Source of the DNA: Streptomyces pseudovenezuelae
Lineage (GTDB): Bacteria; Actinomycetota; Actinomycetes; Streptomycetales; Streptomycetaceae
Length of the DNA: 64,000 nucleotides
Assembly: GCF_029892565.1 (NCBI RefSeq)
Contig: NZ_JARXVH010000004.1
Coordinates: 1 to 64,000 of the forward strand
Direction: 5' to 3'
Part shown: one piece after another, positions 6,771 through 15,002 of the stretch
Layout of the letters: every line of letters starts with the position of its first letter
Position numbering within the stretch: the first letter of the stretch is position 1
Made by a program: the position numbers and the translations under genes
The notes under the pieces: generated by a model
The model's input: the letters and a program-made list of their open reading frames with translations, nothing else
Told to the model about the DNA's origin: nothing
Database searches by the model: none

Positions 6771-7661
6771 TGTCGACCATGCTACCGGGCGTGTGCCCTT
6801 GCGCGGACCGGAGGCCGCCGTGGCCAGGATCGAGCCCGCGAGGATCAGGGTGAAGGCCGTTGCGATACCCAGGGTGAAAGCCTCGTTCAGGAAGAGGGCT
6901 CCTGCCGCCACCGCCACCGCCGGGTTCACGTACGTGAACACCGTGGAGCGCGTCGGGCCCACCTCCTTGATCAGTTCCAGGAACACTACGAAGGCCACCG
7001 CCGTGCAGATCACGCCCAGGCCGGCGAGGGATGCCAGGACCGAGGCGGAGGGGACGGATGAGGGCCATGTCATTGCCGCCGCGGGAGCGTAGACCAGGGC
7101 CGCCAGCGCCAGGCACGGGGCCGTCAGCTGGAGGGTCGGGACGTCCTTCAGGTAGCGGGCCGCTATGAGCGGGGCCGTCGCGTAGCCCAGGACCGTCACG
7201 AAGACCTCCGCCAAGGAACGCGCGTCGCCGCCCGTCAGGTGCGGGACGGTCAGGACTCCTACGCCCGCCAGGCCCAGCCCCAAGCCCGTCACCCGTCGTG
7301 CGCCCAAGCGTTCCGTGTCGCCGAAGAAGCGGGCCAGGAGTACGCCAACGATCGGGACGCCCGCGATCAGCAGGCCGGCCGTCGAGCTCGACAGATGCCG
7401 TTCCGCGTCCGTCAGCGTGAACCACGGGCCGATGATCTCGATGCACGCGAAGGCCAGCATCGGCAGCCAGTGGGAACGGACCGTGCGGATCAGGCCGCCG
7501 CCGCGCAGGGCGAAGGGGAACAGGAGGAGTGCGCCCAGGGCGCAGCGCGTGAAGACGACCATCGACGGGGAGAGGTCCTCCACCGCCACCTTGATCATCA
7601 GGTAGGGGATGCCCCAGATGACGCCCATGAGGGAGAACAGGAACCAGCCGCGTGCAGTCAT
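6729..7661 (-). CDS. EamA/DMT-family transporter
   Basis: A 310-aa inner-membrane protein with about ten hydrophobic helices arranged as two EamA halves (roughly 5-140 and 150-290), as in drug/metabolite exporters of the RhaT/YdcZ/RarD type. Family members move amino acids, nucleosides or other small metabolites; the substrate here is not predictable. The gene follows the AraC regulator by 19 nt on the same strand, so that regulator probably controls it. No clear ribosome-binding site is visible before the ATG. The tail (about 290-310) is polar, and its codons overlap the 5' end of rnpB. Confidence 0.88.
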   Translation of the reverse strand: MTARGWFLFSLMGVIWGIPYLMIKVAVEDLSPSMVVFTRCALGALLLFPFALRGGGLIRTVRSHWLPMLAFACIEIIGPWFTLTDAERHLSSSTAGLLIAGVPIVGVLLARFFGDTERLGARRVTGLGLGLAGVGVLTVPHLTGGDARSLAEVFVTVLGYATAPLIAARYLKDVPTLQLTAPCLALAALVYAPAAAMTWPSSVPSASVLASLAGLGVICTAVAFVVFLELIKEVGPTRSTVFTYVNPAVAVAAGALFLNEAFTLGIATAFTLILAGSILATAASGPRKGTRPVAWSTRQTSRADGRVESP

Positions 7662-7680
7662 GAGGGGAGCATGAGTCCCC

Positions 7681-8505
7681 TTAGCGCCCCGCGTCTTGAA
7701 CGCTGTTGCGGTACGCCGCCGGCGTCACCCCCAGAACCCGGCGGAACCAGCGCGTCAGATGCGCCTGATCCGCGAAGCCCACCAGTGGGGCGACCTCGGC
7801 AGGGCGCAAGCCCGTGTCCAGAAGGCGCCGCGCCCTGGCCACCCGGTACTGCGCCAGCCAGGCATACGGCGGCACCCCCATCGACGTACGGAAGGCCCGT
7901 AGGAGTTGGTAGCGGGACAGGCCGAGGTCGCCGGCCAGGGCCGCTAGGGAGGGGGGTTCCAGGAGTTCGTCGGCCAGACGGTCCCGTACCGCTCGGGCTA
8001 TGGCGTCCGCGCCCGGGACCTGGTCGCAGGTCGGGCGGGACGTGGAGTGGCGGCGGGCCAGGGCCGTCAGTAGCCAGGGGAGGCGGGACTCGGCCTCCAG
8101 GGGGTCCGGGCAAGCGCTCAGTTCGGAGTGGGTCAGCAACAGGGCCGCGGACAGTTCCGGGTCGTCCAACAACGGCTCACGGAAGTGTGGGACGCCACCT
8201 ACCGTGCCCTCCGTCAGCAACATCGGCTCGGCGTACAGGGCCCGGTACGCGTAGCCGTCGGTCGTGGTGCCGGGGCCGCCCGTGTGGATCTCGCCGGGGG
8301 CCAGGACGACGATTGAGCCGGGAGCCGTGCGGATGTGGCCGCCGCGGTAGTCGATGAGTTCGGAGCCGTCGACGCAGACGCCGACGGTGAACTCGTCGTG
8401 CGCGTGCGGAGAGTAGACGTGCTTGTCGAAGCGGGCGGTCAGGAGGTGCAGCGGTGGGCCGCAGCGGCCCAGGCGCGCCTTCGTCCACAGTGCCTCTTCG
8501 GCCAT
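7681..8505 (-). CDS. AraC-family regulator with cupin sensor
   Basis: A 274-aa protein. The N-terminal half (about 15-150) is an AraC-type cupin with HAHDEFTVGVCVDG and SIVVLAPGEIHTGGP. The C-terminal half (about 170-270) carries the two helix-turn-helix units, including SLAALAGDLGLSRYQLLRAFRTSMG and PAEVAPLVGFADQAHLTRWFRR. This group commonly sits next to LysE or EamA exporters and controls them; here the EamA gene follows directly. Likely activates that exporter in response to a small ligand. Confidence 0.9.
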   Translation of the reverse strand: MAEEALWTKARLGRCGPPLHLLTARFDKHVYSPHAHDEFTVGVCVDGSELIDYRGGHIRTAPGSIVVLAPGEIHTGGPGTTTDGYAYRALYAEPMLLTEGTVGGVPHFREPLLDDPELSAALLLTHSELSACPDPLEAESRLPWLLTALARRHSTSRPTCDQVPGADAIARAVRDRLADELLEPPSLAALAGDLGLSRYQLLRAFRTSMGVPPYAWLAQYRVARARRLLDTGLRPAEVAPLVGFADQAHLTRWFRRVLGVTPAAYRNSVQDAGR

Positions 8506-8609
8506 CGCCCCAGACCCCCCTGTGCGCCCGTTCCATTCACTCCCACAGGCGCAACGCCTTCAAGGGCCTATTCCATGCCGCCCCCCTTCACAAGCGGCAG
8601 CCGCGTCGC

Positions 8610-8630
8610 TTGACCCTGCCGCAGCGTCAA
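8610..8630 (+). promoter_or_regulatory. MerR-type operator/promoter
   Basis: TTGAC-N11-GTCAA is a perfect inverted repeat whose left arm doubles as a -35 box (TTGACC). The TCTACT sequence at about 8635-8640 is in reach as a -10 with the long spacer that MerR proteins act on. It lies 16 nt upstream of the MerR-family gene, so autoregulation is likely. Confidence 0.65.
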
Positions 8631-8646
8631 CGTTTCTACTGGTCCC

Positions 8647-9429
8647 ATGCGGATCGGAGAACTCGCCGCCACAGTCGGCGTCACCACGCGGGCCGTGCGG
8701 CACTACCACCATCAGGGGCTGTTGCCCGAGCCCGAGCGGCTGTCCAACGGGTACCGGCAGTACACGCTGCGGCACGCGGTCGCGCTGGCGCGGATCCGCC
8801 GGCTGACCGAGTTGGGGCTGGGGCTGGCCGAGGTGCGGGACGTGCTTGCCGAGGATGCCGGGAAGGATCTGGCTGAGGTGCTCACCGAGTTGGACGAGGA
8901 CCTCGCCCGGCAGGAGGCGGCGATCCGGGAGCGGCGGTCGCGGTTGCGGGCCCTGCTGGAGGCGGAGGGCGGGCTGTCCGCCGATGCCCCGGTCTCGCCC
9001 GAGCTGGCCGCGCTGTTCGAGCGGACGGCGAGCCTGCCCGACTCGCCCATGGCCGCCAAGGACCGCGAGGTTCTCGCGCTGGTCGCGACGGCCGCGGCGC
9101 CAGAGGACCGGGACCGGTTGATGACGGCCATCGGTGCCGTCGTCGGCTCGCCGGAGACTGTGGCCCGGACCCATGAGGCGTACGCACTGCTCGACCAGCT
9201 CGTCGACGCCGACCCCGCCGATCCCCGGGTGGAGGCGGCGGCGCTGCTGCTCGCCGAGTGCACCCCGGCGCAGTTGCTCCCGGACGCCGGCGCGCTCGAC
9301 CACGACAACAGCTTCCTGCGCGCCTTCTACGCCGACTTCGCCCCCGCCCAGGCCGCCGCCATCCGCCGCGCACTGCGCATCCTCGCCGAGGAACGACGAA
9401 CGGAGGAACAGCCGTGCCCACAGCCATGA
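8647..9429 (+). CDS. MerR-family transcriptional regulator
   Basis: A 260-aa protein with a classical MerR N terminus: MRIGELAATVGVTTRAVRHY is the winged helix-turn-helix, followed by LLPEPERLSNGYRQYTLRHA and a dimerisation helix (about 75-115). The C-terminal 140 residues are helical and acidic, as in TipA-like ligand-sensing members, but have no recognised drug-binding motif. The downstream membrane-protein gene overlaps it, so the two form an operon. An operator of the MerR type precedes it. Confidence 0.9.
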   Translation: MRIGELAATVGVTTRAVRHYHHQGLLPEPERLSNGYRQYTLRHAVALARIRRLTELGLGLAEVRDVLAEDAGKDLAEVLTELDEDLARQEAAIRERRSRLRALLEAEGGLSADAPVSPELAALFERTASLPDSPMAAKDREVLALVATAAAPEDRDRLMTAIGAVVGSPETVARTHEAYALLDQLVDADPADPRVEAAALLLAECTPAQLLPDAGALDHDNSFLRAFYADFAPAQAAAIRRALRILAEERRTEEQPCPQP

Positions 9430-10073
9430 CGACGGCTACGAGAGCCGTGCACGCCCTACTCCGCCACGAACTCCGCCTGCTCGCTAGCCTCTTGTTGTGG
9501 GCGACCCGCCGCACGCACGGCACCGAGGGCAAGCAGGCCTTCGGGTACGCGCGGGGGCAGGGCGCGGTGATGTTCGGGTTCGCCTTCGTGTGCGTGGTCG
9601 AGACGGTCGCGATGTCCGTGCTGCTCCGCGATCTGCCCGCCGTGCACACGGTGATGCTCGTACTGGACGTCTACACCGTCCTGTTCGTCGTCGGCATGCA
9701 CGCGGCCTCCGTCGTACGGCCGCACGTGCTCGATGTCGGCGGCGGCTCGTTGCGCGTCCGGCAGGCCGGGCACGTCGATCTGCTCATACCGCTGGAGAAG
9801 ATCGCGAACGTCCGGCGCGAACTGCGCATGACGCACACCAAGACCGACGGCCAACTCGACCTCGCCATCGGCTCGCAGACCACCGTCACCCTCGAACTCG
9901 CCGAGCCCGTCACCCACTTCACCTTCACCGGCCGCCAACGGGACATCAGCGTCGTCCGCTTCCACGCCGACGACGCCGACACCCTCGTACAGGCGATCAA
10001 GCAGTCCATCGAGCAGACCGTCACGCGGGAGCGAACCGTACCCTCGCCGCCGCTCCCGGGTCTGCCTGTGTGA
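9414..10073 (+). CDS. Conserved membrane protein of unknown function
   Basis: A 219-aa protein starting at GTG 9414, chosen because GGAGGA lies 6 nt upstream; an ATG at 9426 overlapping the MerR stop (ATGA) is the alternative. Two or three transmembrane helices lie at about 48-105 (GAVMFGFAFVCVVETVAMSV and HTVMLVLDVYTVLFVVGM), followed by a soluble beta-rich domain (about 110-200) that looks like a PH-like or membrane-associated domain. Function not recognised. It is translationally linked to the MerR gene, so it is probably the regulator's target. Its last 53 nt overlap the convergent RNB gene. Confidence 0.78.
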   Translation: MPTAMTTATRAVHALLRHELRLLASLLLWATRRTHGTEGKQAFGYARGQGAVMFGFAFVCVVETVAMSVLLRDLPAVHTVMLVLDVYTVLFVVGMHAASVVRPHVLDVGGGSLRVRQAGHVDLLIPLEKIANVRRELRMTHTKTDGQLDLAIGSQTTVTLELAEPVTHFTFTGRQRDISVVRFHADDADTLVQAIKQSIEQTVTRERTVPSPPLPGLPV

Positions 10074-11457
10074 GGCGTACCCGTAGCCGTTCCCCCAGGG
10101 GGAGTTGGTCCCCCTCGATTCGGCCGATGATCGCCAGGGACTCCAACTGCACCGTCCCGACACCGGACTTGTGCTCGTCGAGGTCCACCACGACCGCGTC
10201 GAAGATCTCCCCGACCCGGTCCTTCAGCAGGGCCGCCTCGACGATGTCCACGCAGGCCCGTTCCACCGCGCCCGCACGTCGCGTGCCGTCGGCCATCTCC
10301 TTCGGGAGGGTGTCGAGAGCGGCCAGGACCCAATCCGGCACATCCGCCCCCGCGACGGCAGCCAGGCAGATCTCGGCGGCGTAGCGGTCGACCAGGCGGC
10401 GGAGAGGAGCGGTGCAGTGGGCGTAGGGCGCGGCGACTGCGGCGTGGGTGGTGATGGACGGCAGTGCGCCGTCTCGGAAGACCGTGTAGCCGGCGCCGCG
10501 CAGCAGGGTCGTGCATTCCTGGAGGAAGGCCGCGTGGTCAGGGCGGTGTGGGTCGAGGGAGCGGACGAGTTGGGCGTACGAGACGTGGTGCGGCCAGTCG
10601 ATGTGCAGGGCGCGCGCGGTGCGGCGAAGGCGGCCGACGGCGCCGTCGGACGCGGCCGGGAGGGTGCGCAGCACGCCGGTGCCGTGGGCGAGCATCAGGT
10701 CGGCCGCCGCCATGCCGGTGAGGAGGGAGATCTGCGCGTTCCAGCCGTCGGCGGGCAGCGGGGCGCGGTACGTCAGCTCGTACGCGCGATCCCTCTCGAC
10801 GATCTCCTGTTCCGGCACGTTGAGCGAGATGCCGCCGCGTTCGACCTCCAGCGCCTCCCGCAGCCCGCCGATCTCCTTGAGCAGCGCGAGCGGCTCCTCT
10901 GCCGTGCCGTCGTCGATCCGTCGCTGTACGCCCGCGTAGTCGAGCTTGGCGCGGCTGCGGACCAGGGCCCGGCGGACGTCGACGGCGACCGTCCGGCCGT
11001 CCGCGTCGAGGTCGATAGTCCACAGCGCGGCCGGGCAGGTCTGGTCCGGCAGCAGGCTCGCGATGCCCTCGCTCAGCACGGTCGGGTGCAGCGGCACCTT
11101 CTCGTCGGGGAAGTAGAGGGTCGTCACCCGCCGGTGTGCCTCCAGGTCCAGCGGCGCGCCGGGTACGACGAAGGCGGCGACGTCGGCGATGGCGTACCGG
11201 ACGCGGTAGCCGCCGGGCCGGCGGGAGAGGTGCATCGCCTGGTCGAGGTCGGTGGAGGTGGGCGGGTCGATGGTGAACAGGGGGATGTCGGTCGCGTCGT
11301 GCGACGGCAGCGTGGGAGCCTTCGCGGCCCGCTCGGCCTCGGCGAGGGCGTCGGGCGGGTAGCTCTCGGGCACCCCGAGTTCGGTGCGCAGCGCGGTGAG
11401 GGCGGCGCGGAGGGGTGCTTCGGGGGCGCCGGTCACGCGGATGTGGCGGCTGGGCAT
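10021..11457 (-). CDS. RNB-domain ribonuclease (RNase II/R family)
   Basis: A 478-aa protein starting at ATG 11457 (MPSRHIRVTG); upstream codons are arginine-rich and unlikely to be coding. The RNB catalytic domain covers about 60-390 and begins with IPLFTIDPPTSTDLDQAMHL, which holds the clustered aspartates that bind Mg2+ for 3'-to-5' exonucleolysis. HCTAPLRRLVDRYAAE is the conserved C-terminal RNB motif. Cold-shock and S1 RNA-binding domains of full-length RNase II/R are absent, so this is the short actinobacterial form. The 3' end overlaps the convergent membrane-protein gene by 53 nt. Confidence 0.9.
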   Translation of the reverse strand: MPSRHIRVTGAPEAPLRAALTALRTELGVPESYPPDALAEAERAAKAPTLPSHDATDIPLFTIDPPTSTDLDQAMHLSRRPGGYRVRYAIADVAAFVVPGAPLDLEAHRRVTTLYFPDEKVPLHPTVLSEGIASLLPDQTCPAALWTIDLDADGRTVAVDVRRALVRSRAKLDYAGVQRRIDDGTAEEPLALLKEIGGLREALEVERGGISLNVPEQEIVERDRAYELTYRAPLPADGWNAQISLLTGMAAADLMLAHGTGVLRTLPAASDGAVGRLRRTARALHIDWPHHVSYAQLVRSLDPHRPDHAAFLQECTTLLRGAGYTVFRDGALPSITTHAAVAAPYAHCTAPLRRLVDRYAAEICLAAVAGADVPDWVLAALDTLPKEMADGTRRAGAVERACVDIVEAALLKDRVGEIFDAVVVDLDEHKSGVGTVQLESLAIIGRIEGDQLPLGERLRVRLTQADPGAAARVRFAPA

Positions 11458-11534
11458 GTAGCGAGCGTAGGTCCCGGTTCGCCGGGTGGCACGCCGTACG
11501 CTGTCCCGGAGCTCAACCGAAGGAGATCGATCCC

Positions 11535-12317
11535 GTGCTCGTCCTGCTGCCGCCCTCCGAAGGCAAGGCGTCCTTTGGCCGTGGTACCCCGCTGAAGATG
11601 GAGTCACTGTCCTTGCCGGGGCTCTCCGACGCCCGCGCGGCCGTACTCGACGAGCTGGTCGAGTTGTGCGCCGCCGACGAGGAGAAAGCACGCGAGGTGC
11701 TCGGGCTGACCGAGGGCCTGCGCGGCGAGATCGCGAAGAACCTCGAACTGCGCACGGCCGCCGCGCGCCCCGCCGGGGAGATCTATACGGGGGTGCTGTA
11801 CGACGCCCTCGACCTGGCCACGCTGGACACCGCCGCGAAGAGGCGGGCCGCGCGGTCGCTGCTCGTCTTCTCGGGACTGTGGGGCGCGGTCCGCGTCACC
11901 GACCGCATCCCCTCCTACCGCTGCTCGATGGGCGTGAAGCTGCCGGGGCTCGGGGCGCTGGGCACGCACTGGCGGGCGCCGATGGCCGATGCCCTGCCCG
12001 AGGTCGCCGGGGACGGACTGGTCCTCGACCTGCGGTCCTCCGCGTACACGGGCGCCTGGAAGCCGAAGGGCGAGGTGGCCTCGCGGACGGCGAGCGTACG
12101 GGTGCTGCACGCGCCGACCCGGAAGGTGGTCAGCCACTTCAACAAGGCGACCAAGGGGCGGATCGTACGGAGTCTGCTGTCGGCCGGGGTGGCCCCCAAG
12201 GGGCCGGCTGAGCTGGTCGAAGCGTTGCGGGACCTCGGGTATGTGGTGGAGGGGGAGGCGCCTTCGCGGGGCGGGCAGGCGTGGTCGTTGGATGTGTTGG
12301 TGGACGAGATTCACTGA
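11535..12317 (+). CDS. yaaA: YaaA-family peroxide-stress protein (DUF328/UPF0246)
   Basis: A 260-aa protein starting at GTG 11535 with AAGGAG upstream; the first residues, VLVLLPPSEGKASF, are the family signature. Further family blocks are LYTGVLYDALDL-like (IYTGVLYDALDLATL), FSGLWGAVRVTDRIPSYRCSMG and FNKATKGRIVRSLL. In Escherichia coli, YaaA limits free intracellular iron during hydrogen peroxide stress and binds DNA. It is divergent from the RNB nuclease gene, with 77 nt between starts. Confidence 0.92.
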   Translation: MLVLLPPSEGKASFGRGTPLKMESLSLPGLSDARAAVLDELVELCAADEEKAREVLGLTEGLRGEIAKNLELRTAAARPAGEIYTGVLYDALDLATLDTAAKRRAARSLLVFSGLWGAVRVTDRIPSYRCSMGVKLPGLGALGTHWRAPMADALPEVAGDGLVLDLRSSAYTGAWKPKGEVASRTASVRVLHAPTRKVVSHFNKATKGRIVRSLLSAGVAPKGPAELVEALRDLGYVVEGEAPSRGGQAWSLDVLVDEIH

Positions 12318-12366
12318 CGCGGCCGGCCAGTAGGCGTTGCCGGGCGTCAGAAGGCCAGGTCGCGTT

Positions 12367-12398
12367 GCAGTATGCGCAACACCCTTTGCGCACCCTGC
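12367..12398 (+). promoter_or_regulatory. Palindromic operator upstream of the KDPG aldolase gene
   Basis: A perfect inverted repeat TGCGCAA-N6-TTGCGCA lies at 12373-12392, and it extends outward to GCAG/CTGC with only two mismatches, making two 13-nt half-sites. It lies 24 nt before the aldolase start, where it would cover the promoter. The regulator is not in the neighbourhood. Half-sites of this shape are seen for Lrp/AsnC- and LysR-type regulators, but no assignment is safe. Confidence 0.7.
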
Positions 12399-12421
12399 AT
12401 CACCCCGGCAGGATGAGCGGC

Positions 12422-13048
12422 ATGCCCACGTCTGTACTGGACCTTGCCCCCGTCGTCCCCGTTGTCGTCCTCGATGACGTCGCCGATGCCGTTCCGCTCG
12501 CTCGGGCGCTGGTCGCCGGTGGGCTGCCTGCGATCGAGGTGACGTTGCGGACGCCGGTCGCGCTGGACGCGATACGGGCGATCGCCGGTGCGGTGCCGGA
12601 CGCGGTGGTCGGGGCCGGGACCGTCATCACTCCGGCGCAGGTGCGGGAGTCGGTGGCGGCGGGGGCGCGTTTTCTGGTCAGCCCGGGCTGGACGGACGTA
12701 CTGCTGGAGGCTATGCGGGGGTCCGGGGTGGCGTATCTGCCGGGGGTGTCGACGACGTCGGAGGTCGTGGCGCTGTTGGAGCGCGGGGTGCGGGAGATGA
12801 AGTTCTTCCCGGCGGAGGCGGCGGGTGGGACGGCGTATCTGAAGTCGCTTGCGGGGCCGTTGCCGCAGGCGCGGTTCTGTCCGACGGGCGGGATCGGGGC
12901 GGCGAACGCGGCGGAGTATTTGGAGCTGTCCAACGTCGGGTGTGTGGGCGGGACTTGGATGATTCCCGCGGATGCCGTGACCGCCGGGGACTGGGGGCGG
13001 ATCGAGTCGCTGGCGCGGGAGGCGGCGGGGCTCAGGCGATCCGGATGA
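12422..13048 (+). CDS. eda: 2-keto-3-deoxy-6-phosphogluconate (KDPG) aldolase-type enzyme
   Basis: A 208-aa class I aldolase. ATG 12422 is preferred (AGGA 8 nt upstream); ATG 12413 is possible. Family motifs include AGGLPAIEVTLRTPVALDAI, VGAGTVITPAQV, FLVSPGW, KFFPAEAAGGTAYLKSLAGPLP with the Schiff-base lysine, and FCPTGGI. It cleaves KDPG to pyruvate and glyceraldehyde-3-phosphate in the Entner-Doudoroff or uronate pathways; related enzymes also use 4-hydroxy-2-oxoglutarate. No dehydratase or kinase partner is nearby. Its end overlaps the convergent dehydrogenase gene by 17 nt. Confidence 0.92.
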   Translation: MPTSVLDLAPVVPVVVLDDVADAVPLARALVAGGLPAIEVTLRTPVALDAIRAIAGAVPDAVVGAGTVITPAQVRESVAAGARFLVSPGWTDVLLEAMRGSGVAYLPGVSTTSEVVALLERGVREMKFFPAEAAGGTAYLKSLAGPLPQARFCPTGGIGAANAAEYLELSNVGCVGGTWMIPADAVTAGDWGRIESLAREAAGLRRSG

Positions 13049-14060
13049 CGACCTTGCCGAAGGCGGCGCCGGTCGCGTAGTAGGTGTACGCCTTGCGCAC
13101 CTCGTCGTGGCCGAAGCCGAAGACCCGGTCCACGGGCGGGCGGACGGCATGCAGGGTGATCGCACGGTTCATCCGCTCGAAGTGGGCACGGCTGCCGACG
13201 AAGATGCGCCGCAGGGTGACCAGGGCGGATCCGAGCGCGTCGGTGCTGATCTCCATGGACGTCCGGTGCGGGCTGTTGGCGGCGATCAGGGCGATACGGC
13301 CGTAGAGCGCGGCGGCGCGCACCGACTGCTCGACGGTCTCCGGGCCGCCGGTTTCCACGACGAGGTCGGCGCCGCGTCCGCCGGTTAGTTCGCGGACGTC
13401 CCGCCACCAGCCGGGATTCTCGACGTAGTTGACGACGTGGTCCGCGCCCAGGGCCTTGAGGCGCTCCGCCTTGGCCGGAGCGGACGTGGTGGCGACGACC
13501 TCGGCGCCGAGGGCCTTCGCGAACGATACGGCGAAGAGCGCGAGGGCGCCCGTGCCGAGGGTCAGGACCGTCTCACCGGGGAGCACCGGTTCGGCGCCGC
13601 CGGTCACCGCGTTCCAGGCCGTGACGCCGGCGCAGGGCAGACAGGCCGCCTCCTCCCAGGTCAGGTGACCGGGTACGGCGACGGCCGCGTCCTGGTCGAG
13701 GCGGACGTACTCGGCGAGCATGCCGGGGAGGGTGACGCCGGGTTGGTCGATCAGGGCCGGGGTGATCCGGCCGCCGAGCCAGCGCGGGAAGTACGTACTG
13801 GTCACCCGGTCGCCGACGGAGAACCGCGTGACCTCGTCCCCGACGGCGACGACCTCGCCCGCGCCGTCACTGAGCGGGACGACATCGGCGACGGCCTTCA
13901 GCGGGTAACTCCCGTTCAGGATCAGCAGATCTCGTCGGTTGAGCGAGGCCGCGCGCATCCGGACGACGAGGTCGCGGGGGCCGGGTTCGGGGTGACGGGC
14001 GGTGTCGCGGGCGACGATGCCGTCGAGGGAACCCAGGGTTTCCAGGTGGTAAGTGCGCAT
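13032..14060 (-). CDS. Zinc-type/quinone-oxidoreductase-like NAD(P)-dependent dehydrogenase
   Basis: A 342-aa medium-chain dehydrogenase starting at ATG 14060 (MRTYHLETLG). The GroES-like half contains ASLNRRDLLILNG and SDGAGEVVAVGDEVTRFSVGDRV; the Rossmann half contains VLTLGTGALALFAVSFAKALGAEVVATT. The usual GxGxxG is altered to LGTGALA, and the catalytic zinc cysteine is replaced in SLNRRD, so this is a zinc-free quinone-oxidoreductase-type member. It is transcribed divergently from an XRE/MmyB-type regulator, a frequent arrangement in which the regulator controls the oxidoreductase. Confidence 0.87.
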   Translation of the reverse strand: MRTYHLETLGSLDGIVARDTARHPEPGPRDLVVRMRAASLNRRDLLILNGSYPLKAVADVVPLSDGAGEVVAVGDEVTRFSVGDRVTSTYFPRWLGGRITPALIDQPGVTLPGMLAEYVRLDQDAAVAVPGHLTWEEAACLPCAGVTAWNAVTGGAEPVLPGETVLTLGTGALALFAVSFAKALGAEVVATTSAPAKAERLKALGADHVVNYVENPGWWRDVRELTGGRGADLVVETGGPETVEQSVRAAALYGRIALIAANSPHRTSMEISTDALGSALVTLRRIFVGSRAHFERMNRAITLHAVRPPVDRVFGFGHDEVRKAYTYYATGAAFGKVVIRIA

Positions 14061-14204
14061 GTCGTCATGCTGGTTGTCCCGGGTGGGGCGCTCAATTCCC
14101 TGCGGGGTATGGGCGCCGCGGGGTTCGGTAGGGCTAGGGGCTCGCCGGCTCTGGCTGTCTCTCACTGCCTCTGGGTGTCGTACCCGTCCCGTACAACTGA
14201 CCAC

Positions 14205-15002
14205 ATGACCACTGTGGGACAACCACCCCCCTTCGCCCGCGAGTTGCTGCGTTGGCGCACCGCGCGCCGGGTCAGTCAGCTGGAGCTGGCCTCGCGGGCC
14301 GGGACCACTCAGCGGTACGTCAGTTTCATCGAGCGGGGGCGCTCGGTGCCGGGGCGGGCGGTCGTGCTGCGGTTGGCCGAGTCGCTGGGGTTGACCCTGC
14401 GGGAGCGCAACACGCTGTTGCTCGCGGCGGGTTACGCGCCCGCGTTCCCCGAGTCACCGTTGGACGCGGTCGAACTGGGGCCGGTGCGCGAGGCGTTGGA
14501 CGGCATCCTGGAAGGGCATCAGCCGTATCCGGCGCTCGTCGCCGGCCCGCGCGGTGAACTCGTCGCGGCGAACGAGGCGTTCGACGTGCTCACCGAGGGC
14601 GCGGCGGCGGAGCTGCTGAAGCCGCCGGTCAACGTCCTGCGGCTGGCGCTGCATCCGCGCGGGACGGCGCCGCGGGTGATCAACCTGGATGCATGGGGGC
14701 GCCACATCGTGGAGAACCTGCGGGCGCGGGCGGCTCGCAGCGCCGACCCGTCGCTGGACGAGCTGGCGACGGAGTTGGCCGGGTATGTACCGCCGTCGGG
14801 TGGGTCCGACGACGACTACCTCGGCTTCGCCGTACCTCTTCGACTGCGATGTGCCGAGGGCGAGTTGCGGCTGCTGACGACCTTGACGTCGTTCGCCACC
14901 GCCGTCGACGTCACTCTCGCCGAGTTGCAACTGGAGGCGTTCCTGCCGGCGGACGCACGGACGGCGGAGATCCTGCGCGCCCGTGCCGCTCAGCGCAGGT
15001 GA
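14205..15002 (+). CDS. XRE-family regulator with MmyB-like ligand-binding domain
   Basis: A 265-aa protein. The helix-turn-helix lies at about 10-65 (RELLRWRTARRVSQLELASR, then TTQRYVSFIERGRSVPGRAV), followed by the MmyB-like PAS domain (about 90-255) with GHQPYPALVAGPRGELVAAN and LRLALHPRGTAPRVINLDAW. MmyB-type regulators bind fatty-acid-like ligands in one studied case. Divergent from the dehydrogenase at 13032-14060, its probable target. Its last 13 nt overlap the convergent RNase H gene. Confidence 0.92.
   Translation: MTTVGQPPPFARELLRWRTARRVSQLELASRAGTTQRYVSFIERGRSVPGRAVVLRLAESLGLTLRERNTLLLAAGYAPAFPESPLDAVELGPVREALDGILEGHQPYPALVAGPRGELVAANEAFDVLTEGAAAELLKPPVNVLRLALHPRGTAPRVINLDAWGRHIVENLRARAARSADPSLDELATELAGYVPPSGGSDDDYLGFAVPLRLRCAEGELRLLTTLTSFATAVDVTLAELQLEAFLPADARTAEILRARAAQRR

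Noticed and set aside
7239..8357. Long plus-strand frame of 372 codons
   Set aside because: Antisense to the EamA and AraC genes; it arises from high third-position G+C and lacks a start site or domains.
10105..11595. Long plus-strand frame of 496 codons
   Set aside because: Antisense to the RNB nuclease gene, whose catalytic motifs are clear.
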